Below are positions 57,667-64,000 of a stretch of 64,000 nt of DNA, in pieces. Each line of letters begins with the position of its first letter. Position 1 is the first letter of the stretch. This stretch comes from Pseudoalteromonas arctica. GTDB lineage: Bacteria > Pseudomonadota > Gammaproteobacteria > Enterobacterales > Alteromonadaceae. The stretch spans positions 1 to 64,000 of the forward strand of contig NZ_JABBMT010000013.1 in assembly GCF_012927645.1 (NCBI RefSeq), read 5' to 3'. Both the position numbers and the translations under genes were made by a program. The notes under the pieces are model-generated. The model made no database searches, had not been told where the DNA came from, and worked only from the letters and a program-made list of their open reading frames with translations.

Positions 57667-58433
57667 TAGTGTCTTAACCCCACACCTTTTTTAATTAGCG
57701 TTAAAGCTAACGTAAATAAAGCTGTAATAAATAATAACAGCACACCAAATGCGACTGTTAGATCAACATCCGACACACCTAAGAAACCATATCTAAAAGC
57801 ATTAACCATATAAATAATAGGATTAACTTGCGACACACCTTGCCAAAATTCAGGTAATAAGGTGATTGAATAAAACACACCGCCTAAATACGTCAGCGGT
57901 GTTAAAACAAAGGTCGGGATAATACTAATATCATCGAAACTATTGGCGTAAATTGCATTGATCAAACCACCTAATGCAAATACTGCCGAGGTTAAAATAA
58001 CCGTTGCGATGATCACAAAAATATTATGAATCTGAATATCAACAAACAGTAACGATACACAAGTGACAATCAATCCCACCAGCATACCGCGAGTCATACC
58101 GCCGCCCATATAGCCAAGTACAATGATGTAATTAGGCACTGGTGCCACTAGTAGCTCTTCAATGCTTTTTTGAAACTTGGTTGAATAAAAACTGGATGCA
58201 ACGTTGGAATAAGAGTTAGTTATAACCGACATCATAATCAGGCCTGGTACAATAAACTCCATGTAACTAAAACCGCCCATATCACCGATACGAGAGCCAA
58301 TTAGGTTACCAAAAATTACAAAATACAAACTCATGGTGATTGCAGGTGGTACAAGTGTCTGTACCCATATGCGTAAAAAACGAATGCACTCTTTGATCCA
58401 TAAACTTTTTAAGGCTACGCCATATTTAAACAT
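57666..58433 (-). CDS. ABC-2 type permease (YadH-like)
   Basis: 255 residues, six hydrophobic segments, ABC2-membrane family: VPPAITMSLYFVIFGNLIGS, YMEFIVPGLIMMSVITNSYSN, and a C-terminal LIKKGVGLRH. The layout and neighbour match the E. coli yadG-yadH exporter, substrate unknown. It starts one base after the end of the ATPase gene. Confidence 0.9.
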   Translation of the reverse strand: MFKYGVALKSLWIKECIRFLRIWVQTLVPPAITMSLYFVIFGNLIGSRIGDMGGFSYMEFIVPGLIMMSVITNSYSNVASSFYSTKFQKSIEELLVAPVPNYIIVLGYMGGGMTRGMLVGLIVTCVSLLFVDIQIHNIFVIIATVILTSAVFALGGLINAIYANSFDDISIIPTFVLTPLTYLGGVFYSITLLPEFWQGVSQVNPIIYMVNAFRYGFLGVSDVDLTVAFGVLLLFITALFTLALTLIKKGVGLRH

Positions 58434-59360
58434 CTACTTGCCCCGCCCTTGCTCTAATAGCCCAACAAACAATTCTTCTAATCGGTTGGCTTTGTTACGC
58501 ATACTGAGCACGTTATTTCCTTGCTCAGTGAGTGCTGTAAATACGGCATTTAAACCTTGCGACTTTGCCACTTCAACTTCAATAGTATGATCATCAGCCA
58601 TAGTAAACTTATAACCATCAAGCACGACAGGTTGAACTGGCTGTTTTAAATCAAGAATAAAGGTTTCTTTATCTAATTTAGCCAGTAAAGCCTTAATAGT
58701 GGTGTTTTCAACGATAATACCAGAATCAATGATGGCGATATTTTTACACAACAACTCTGCTTCTTCTAAGTAATGAGTGGTGAGAATAATAGTTACACCT
58801 TGCTCATTAATTTGTCTTAAAAAATCCCACATTGAACGACGCAGTTCAATATCAACCCCAGCAGTTGGTTCATCTAAAATAAGTAACTTAGGTTCGTGCA
58901 TTAGTGCGCGAGCGATCATTAAGCGACGTTTCATACCGCCTGATAGGGTTCGTGCTTGTTTGTCTTTCTTTTCAAGTAAGCCTAATTGCGCTAAATATTT
59001 ATCCGCTCGTTGATGCGCCACCTTACGGGGAACTCCGTAATAGCCCGCTTGGTTAACCAGTATTTGAGTCAGGGTTTCAAACTGGCTAAAGTTAAACTCT
59101 TGTGGCACTAAGCCTAGTTGTGATTTAGCGGCTTCTAAATCTGAATCTATGTTGTGACCAAACACCTCTACTAAGCCTTTGGTTTTATTAACCAATGAGG
59201 AGATCACTCCAATGGTAGTTGACTTACCCGCGCCATTTGGGCCTAACAAGGCAAAAAAATCACCTTCATATACTTTTAGATCAACGCCTTTAACGGCTTC
59301 AACACCATTTTTATATACCTTGGTAAGGCCTTCGATATTCAAAGCAACTGCTTTACTCAT
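58434..59360 (-). CDS. ABC transporter ATP-binding protein (YadG-like)
   Basis: 308 residues: Walker [10 protein letters not shown] (40-48), Q-loop LVPQEFNFS, signature LSGGMKRR (about 142), Walker [14 protein letters not shown]-loop TTHYLEEAE, and a C-terminal segment typical of drug/polysaccharide exporters. It overlaps ubiX by four bases (ATGA) and is followed at once by its permease. Confidence 0.92.
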   Translation of the reverse strand: MSKAVALNIEGLTKVYKNGVEAVKGVDLKVYEGDFFALLGPNGAGKSTTIGVISSLVNKTKGLVEVFGHNIDSDLEAAKSQLGLVPQEFNFSQFETLTQILVNQAGYYGVPRKVAHQRADKYLAQLGLLEKKDKQARTLSGGMKRRLMIARALMHEPKLLILDEPTAGVDIELRRSMWDFLRQINEQGVTIILTTHYLEEAELLCKNIAIIDSGIIVENTTIKALLAKLDKETFILDLKQPVQPVVLDGYKFTMADDHTIEVEVAKSQGLNAVFTALTEQGNNVLSMRNKANRLEELFVGLLEQGRGK

Positions 59361-59980
59361 GCTTTACCTTCTCCATAACCCCAACGTTTTGTGAGGGTAT
59401 GTTCAATATTTAAATGATCTAAAATGCGTGCAACCATAAAATCCACTAAATCATTAATGGTTTGTGGTTGATGATAAAACCCTGGCGCTGCCGGCATAAT
59501 AGTGACCCCAAGCTTGGCCAGTTTAAGCATATTTTCAAGGTGAATTTCACTGAACGGGGTTTCTCGTGGCACTAAAATAAGTTGCCCACGCTCTTTAATT
59601 ACTACATCTGCGGCACGCTCTAATAAATTATCCGATGCGCCCATCGCAATGGCTGAAACGGAGCCTGCGCTGCACGGGCACACAATCATTTTTTTCGGCG
59701 CGGCAGAGCCTGACGCCACGGGACTGAACCAATTGTCTTTGCCAAATACCTGAAGTTGACCTTCTGCCGCATTAAAAAGCGCACTAAGCTGCTCAGTCGC
59801 TTTATCTTCATTACCTGACAATTTTATATTTGATTCGGTATCAAGCACCACCCGAGCGGCACTTGAGATCAATACATACACACGAAAATGCTGCGCAAGC
59901 AATACTTCGAGTAATCGTAAGCCATAAGGCGCACCTGATGCACCACTAAAGGCAAGTGTGATAGTTTCTTTATAATGCAC
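59357..59980 (-). CDS. ubiX: Flavin prenyltransferase UbiX
   Basis: Makes the prenylated FMN cofactor used by UbiD in ubiquinone synthesis. 207 residues: [65 protein letters not shown], and [11 protein letters not shown], all invariant UbiX blocks. It is 15 bases after mpl, a recurrent neighbour in this order, and overlaps the next gene. Confidence 0.96.
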   Translation of the reverse strand: MHYKETITLAFSGASGAPYGLRLLEVLLAQHFRVYVLISSAARVVLDTESNIKLSGNEDKATEQLSALFNAAEGQLQVFGKDNWFSPVASGSAAPKKMIVCPCSAGSVSAIAMGASDNLLERAADVVIKERGQLILVPRETPFSEIHLENMLKLAKLGVTIMPAAPGFYHQPQTINDLVDFMVARILDHLNIEHTLTKRWGYGEGKA

Positions 59981-59995
59981 TGAAGCTCCGGTTTA

Positions 59996-61348
59996 TTACT
60001 GGGTAAATTTATGCTGCAAAGCAGTGATTAATTTATCATGCAGGCCGTTAAAACCGCCGTTACTCATAATGAGTATATGCTGCTGCGGCTTTGTATTTGC
60101 AACGACTCGTTCGATTATCTTATCGGTATTAGTTAAGCACTGCATACCAGCTTGTTCGGCCTGCTCGTGCAATGACCAACTTAAATTATCTGGTTCAAAG
60201 AGATAAACCTCATTAGCATCCACTAAAGACGCTAATAAGCTATGTTGATGTACGCCCATTTTCATGGTGTTCGAGCGCGGCTCTAAAATAGCGATAATTT
60301 TTTCACCGCCTACTTTTGCACGCAACCCTGCAAGTGTTGTTTTAATTGCTGTTGGGTGATGAGCAAAGTCATCATACACTTTAATATTGGCAATATCGGC
60401 TTTTAGCTCCATTCTGCGTTTAGGACTAATAAATTCCCCTAGCCCTGCAATGCTATGTTCAATTGCAATACCCACATGGCGCGCAGCTGCAATCGCCATA
60501 ATGGCATTTTTAACGTTATGCTCACCAATGGCTTGCCACTTCACAATACCAACAGGTACATCATTGAGTAATACAGTAAATTCACTGCCATCGGCATTAA
60601 TCAGCTCATATCCCCAATCACCACCAAGCGTTTCACTGTCGCTCCAACAGCCTTGGTTTATGACCTCTGTTAAAGCGTGTTCATCATTGGGCCAAATTAC
60701 TTTACCTGTACTTGGTAGTGTACGCATCAAATGATGAAATTGTTTTTTAATAGCGTTTAAATCGTCAAAAATATCAGCGTGGTCAAATTCTAAATTATTC
60801 AAAATCAGTGTACGCGGCAGGTAATGAACAAATTTACTGCGTTTATCAAAAAAAGCAGTATCGTATTCATCAGCTTCAATAACAAAAAACGGCGTTTCGC
60901 CGACTCGGGCTGACACTCCAAAATTTTGCACAATACCGCCAATCAAAAACCCTGGCTTTAAACCCCCGTATTCTAAAATCCATGCCAGCATGCTTGCAGT
61001 GGTGGTTTTACCATGAGTACCTGCAACTGCCAGCACCCAAGAGTTTTGCAATAAATTATATTTTAACCATTCAGGACCCGATGTATAAGGTAGACCTTTA
61101 TCTAGCACATACTCTACACACGGATTACCACGACTCATCGCATTACCAATCACCACCATATCAGGCGCAGGCTCTAGTTGAGAAACCTCATAGCCTTGAG
61201 TAAGAGTGATACCAAGCTTTTCAAGCTGGGAACTCATTGGTGGGTATACGTTTTTATCAGACCCAGTTACAGTGTGACCTAATGATTTAGCTATCGCGGC
61301 AATACCACCCATAAAAGTGCCGCAAATACCCAAAATATGAATATGCAT
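59996..61348 (-). CDS. mpl: UDP-N-acetylmuramate:L-Ala-gamma-D-Glu-meso-diaminopimelate ligase
   Basis: Murein recycling enzyme that attaches the recovered tripeptide to UDP-MurNAc. 450 residues: MHIHILGICGTFMGGIA at the N-terminus, ATP motif GTHGKTTTAS (110-119), EADEYDTAFFDKRSKFVHY, NNLEFDHADIF, and DDFAHHPTAIKTTLAGLR. First gene of the mpl-ubiX-ABC-TrmB-like set. Cytosolic. Confidence 0.96.
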   Translation of the reverse strand: MHIHILGICGTFMGGIAAIAKSLGHTVTGSDKNVYPPMSSQLEKLGITLTQGYEVSQLEPAPDMVVIGNAMSRGNPCVEYVLDKGLPYTSGPEWLKYNLLQNSWVLAVAGTHGKTTTASMLAWILEYGGLKPGFLIGGIVQNFGVSARVGETPFFVIEADEYDTAFFDKRSKFVHYLPRTLILNNLEFDHADIFDDLNAIKKQFHHLMRTLPSTGKVIWPNDEHALTEVINQGCWSDSETLGGDWGYELINADGSEFTVLLNDVPVGIVKWQAIGEHNVKNAIMAIAAARHVGIAIEHSIAGLGEFISPKRRMELKADIANIKVYDDFAHHPTAIKTTLAGLRAKVGGEKIIAILEPRSNTMKMGVHQHSLLASLVDANEVYLFEPDNLSWSLHEQAEQAGMQCLTNTDKIIERVVANTKPQQHILIMSNGGFNGLHDKLITALQHKFTQ

Positions 61349-61921
61349 ATTATTTCCTTTGCTGCACTAGTTATAAGCAGCACTGTTTTTATTACCTGCC
61401 ATAATGCCAAAATTAGCAGCTCGTTACCATTGCCATATCGCATTACAGTTTTGCCTAAAATCACCTAATTGAGTAGCCAATTGAAAAAAGTTCCATGCAA
61501 TTCGCTTGATTGACCAATAAGTGAGCGTCACTTTTTATGCATAATTAACATTAATGCCGATTTAAAACACCAAAATATTTACATTTAATTAAAATAACGT
61601 TAATGGTCGGGATGTAAAATACTAAAAATCAATCTAACTAGCACTTTGTAAATATATAATTACAAATTTTACACTTCAAAATCAAGGCAATACCAAAATA
61701 CACCCAAAATAAAAACAAAAAACACAAACTTGAAACAATATACACATTTTCATTTTTTAAGACACTTTTTAGGTACTGTGTTAAAACATAGCGCTAAATT
61801 ACATTTGGTTACATTGTCAGTCATTTATTTAACTTATTAAGTAAAAAGTGCCTGCTTTGATAGCTAGTTAGTTCAACCATGTTTTATCCCTAGGTTGAAG
61901 CTTGTCAAAATTAAAGGTGTT
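61349..61921 (+). other. AT-rich leader of the terminal TonB receptor gene
   Basis: 573 bases without a gene. AAGTGA-GCG-TCACTT (61519-61533) and TTTGTAA-N8-TTACAAA (61645-61666) are perfect inverted pairs. The latter contains TGTAAA-TATATA-ATTACA, which is one base off the TyrR-type consensus TGTAAA-N6-TTTACA. AAAGGTG at 61913-61919 is the ribosome site of the receptor. A promoter could not be placed with confidence. Confidence 0.45.
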
Positions 61922-64000
61922 ATGTTGAAAAAATTAAATCTTATCGCAACAGCTGTTAACGCAGTTTTAGTAACAAGTGCTTTTAGTGCATTAAGTACAT
62001 TTGCACAGTCAACGACTGAGACTAAACCTGTTGAACGTATTCAAGTTACCGGTTCAAAAATTAAACGCTTTAACCTAACGTCACCAACACCTGTTACTGT
62101 GATCAGCGGTGTTGAGATGGAAAACCAAGGTATTACAAACATCAATGATTTATTAGCTGAGCTACCGCAAGCAACGGTTGGTTTATCACCTGAAGCAACA
62201 ACTAGTTTCATCTATGCATCAGGATTAAACACCACTGATTTACGTGGATTAGGATCTGAACGTACACTGGTATTAGTAAATGGTCGCCGCTTTGTGGCAG
62301 GCTCTGTAGGTAGCACTGCGGTAGATTTAAATAATATTCCAACGACTCTGATCGAACGAGTAGAGATCGCCACAGGCGGTGCAGCAGCTGTATATGGTGC
62401 CGATGCTGTAGCAGGTGTGGTAAATATCATTACTAAAAAATCATTTGATGGCATTGAAATTGATGCATCTACGATTCGCCCAGAGCAAAGTGGCGGCGAG
62501 CAAAACTTTTTCTCTATCACAGGTGGTATGGAAGGTGACAAGCTATCGTTTGTAACGTCTCTTAACTACTCAAAAACAGATAGCTATAACAAGTTAAGTC
62601 GTGATTTTTACCGTGATCCTGTAACTTCATACGCAAACCCAGCCAATAAATCTGGTAGCGATGGTATTCCTGAGCGCGTTATATTAGGTAAGCAAAGCAC
62701 CCTTGGCTATTACTCTGAAGGCGGTGACTTTTTCAGTAAAACAGGTTCGCTAACTGACGATCATTATAACAACCATCACTGGGCATTTGATAATAGCGGT
62801 AACGTACAAGCATTTGATTATGGTCTAGGTCGCGTAGAAAACTCAGGCGTGCCTAACGCATCAGCTAATAACCGTTATTACGCAGATGCTAATAACCCAG
62901 GTGATGGTGTTTTTAGTCATGGTTACAAAAGCTACTTTCAAACGCCATTAGAGCGCGCTATTTTATCAACGTATGGTACATACGAAATTAATGACGACCA
63001 TGCTGCAACATTTGATTTTACTTGGTCTGACTCAAAAGCAACGTCTGAAAGCACGCCAGCTTTCTTTGCTCACACGATTCGTCGTGATAATGCCTTTATC
63101 CGCGATGATATGGCTAAAATTATGGATGCTAACAGGTTAGATAAAGTTACTTTGCGCCAAGCTAACGAAAATCTATGGGGTGATCGCGCCTATCAACAGG
63201 ATCGTTCGGTGATCCGTGCATCTCTTGGTTTAGAAGGCATTTTAAACGATGACTGGGGCTACAGCACCTATGTACAATATGGCCGTATCGAACAAGATAC
63301 CTTATGGCGCGGTGAAGTATTAGAGCAAAATTTAGTCAATGCGATAGATGCTGTAGAACTTAATGGTCAAATCGTGTGTGCAGTTCGTAATGTCGATGGT
63401 AACGTCACTGGTGAACGTGAAGGGTGTGTTGCTTTTAACCCTATGGGCGCACAAAGAGCTTCTCAAGCACAGCTTAATTATATAGCAACAAATGCCACGC
63501 GTACTGCCAAACAAGACCAGCTAGTTGTTGCTGCAACATTTGATGGTTTACTATTTGAATTACCAGCAGGTGCAGTCGCTGCCGCATTTACCGTTGAACA
63601 TCGCCGAGAAAGCGCCGAGACTCATCCAGATCACGCAATGCAAAATGGCCTTATTTTTGGCAACTCAAGTTTACCAATGAAAGGTGAGATTGATGTAAAT
63701 GAATTCTCAACAGAAATTTCAGTGCCACTACTTGTAGATCATTTTTTAGCAACTGACTTAACCTTTGAAACTGCATATCGTTATATGGATTACTCGGTTA
63801 CGGGCGGTGATGATGCGTGGAAGTTATCATTAAATTGGGGGGTAACAGACGAAGTACGTGTGCGTTTAAATCGTTCAAAATCAGTCCGTGCACCGAGCCT
63901 AAGCGACTTATTTACACCCAGTTCACAAACGTTTAATTCAGGTCGTAAGGATCCATGCCGTGCTGATGAAATTACCAGCTCAGGTAGCGAATATAAAGCA
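61922..64000 (+). CDS. TonB-dependent outer-membrane receptor (3' end beyond the window)
   Basis: The frame is open from ATG 61922 to the last base (693 codons, no stop). It has a signal peptide to about TFAQS, then RIQVTGSKIKRFNLTSPTPV, and a plug domain with NDLLAELPQ, LNTTDLRGLGSERTLVLVNG, LIERVEIATGGAAAVYGADA and VVNIITKKS. The rest is beta-barrel. The VTGSRIKR-type N-terminus is common in the large receptors of Alteromonadales and Caulobacterales that take up glycans, peptides or siderophores; the substrate cannot be read. It is transcribed away from mpl. Confidence 0.93.
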   Translation, partial: MLKKLNLIATAVNAVLVTSAFSALSTFAQSTTETKPVERIQVTGSKIKRFNLTSPTPVTVISGVEMENQGITNINDLLAELPQATVGLSPEATTSFIYASGLNTTDLRGLGSERTLVLVNGRRFVAGSVGSTAVDLNNIPTTLIERVEIATGGAAAVYGADAVAGVVNIITKKSFDGIEIDASTIRPEQSGGEQNFFSITGGMEGDKLSFVTSLNYSKTDSYNKLSRDFYRDPVTSYANPANKSGSDGIPERVILGKQSTLGYYSEGGDFFSKTGSLTDDHYNNHHWAFDNSGNVQAFDYGLGRVENSGVPNASANNRYYADANNPGDGVFSHGYKSYFQTPLERAILSTYGTYEINDDHAATFDFTWSDSKATSESTPAFFAHTIRRDNAFIRDDMAKIMDANRLDKVTLRQANENLWGDRAYQQDRSVIRASLGLEGILNDDWGYSTYVQYGRIEQDTLWRGEVLEQNLVNAIDAVELNGQIVCAVRNVDGNVTGEREGCVAFNPMGAQRASQAQLNYIATNATRTAKQDQLVVAATFDGLLFELPAGAVAAAFTVEHRRESAETHPDHAMQNGLIFGNSSLPMKGEIDVNEFSTEISVPLLVDHFLATDLTFETAYRYMDYSVTGGDDAWKLSLNWGVTDEVRVRLNRSKSVRAPSLSDLFTPSSQTFNSGRKDPCRADEITSSGSEYKA

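Noticed and set aside
62212..62541. 109-codon minus-strand frame inside the TonB receptor
   Set aside because: The plus strand encodes a clear plug domain; this frame is Pro/Ser/Thr-rich antisense noise.

Overview
The window is chromosomal DNA of a marine gammaproteobacterium, most likely Pseudoalteromonas or a close relative in Alteromonadales. This is inferred from the roughly 40% GC character, the nadC-pilA-pilC-pilD-coaE-yacG locus, the argCBFG-argH(A) operon with divergent argE, a PLP-type aspartate decarboxylase (PanP), an Lrp-like gene divergent from putA, and two TonB-dependent receptors. No tRNA, rRNA, CRISPR array, prophage, plasmid gene or transposase gene was seen.

Layout: (1) 0-10 kb: nadC, then a type IV pilus assembly locus (pilA, a Wzy_C-type ligase gene, pilC, pilD, pilB) with coaE and yacG. 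It is broken up by intergenic repeats, including a six-unit array with an exact 201-bp period. pilB lies downstream of coaE instead of between pilA and pilC, and zapD is not in its usual place. (2) 10-17 kb: an Nramp-like transporter, hpf, ppnP, tkt, and metK behind a MetJ-type box. (3) 17-27 kb: dgkA with an LTA-synthase-like transferase, ygiF/ygiM, and an Lrp-type regulator divergent from putA with a near-consensus Lrp site between them. (4) 27-37 kb: an HD-GYP phosphodiesterase, a GspA/GspB (ExeAB) pair, cca, two uncharacterised genes and an RND efflux pair. (5) 37-47 kb: msrA, btuB behind a cobalamin riboswitch, yajQ, vanZ-like, panE, thiI, a TetR regulator, coaD-wzi, and a small membrane-protein locus with a decayed paralogue. 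(6) 47-57 kb: arginine biosynthesis with an ArgH-ArgA fusion, argE, panP, and a relic of an EAL-domain gene. (7) 57-64 kb: a tight five-gene set (mpl-ubiX-ABC ATPase-ABC permease-TrmB-like), then a TonB-dependent receptor cut by the window end.

Themes: the strongest unusual signals are the repeat ecology (four dispersed families; palindrome pairs resembling REP/BIME units), the rearranged pilus locus with a probable pilin glycosylation ligase next to a pilin ending in Ser, a transferase-DgkA pair that suggests diacylglycerol recycling, two gene relics, and a divergent TrmB paralogue. I do not see a multi-gene defence island or a clearly new system. Most of the window is ordinary core genome. 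All functions are assigned by reading motifs; no database search was run.
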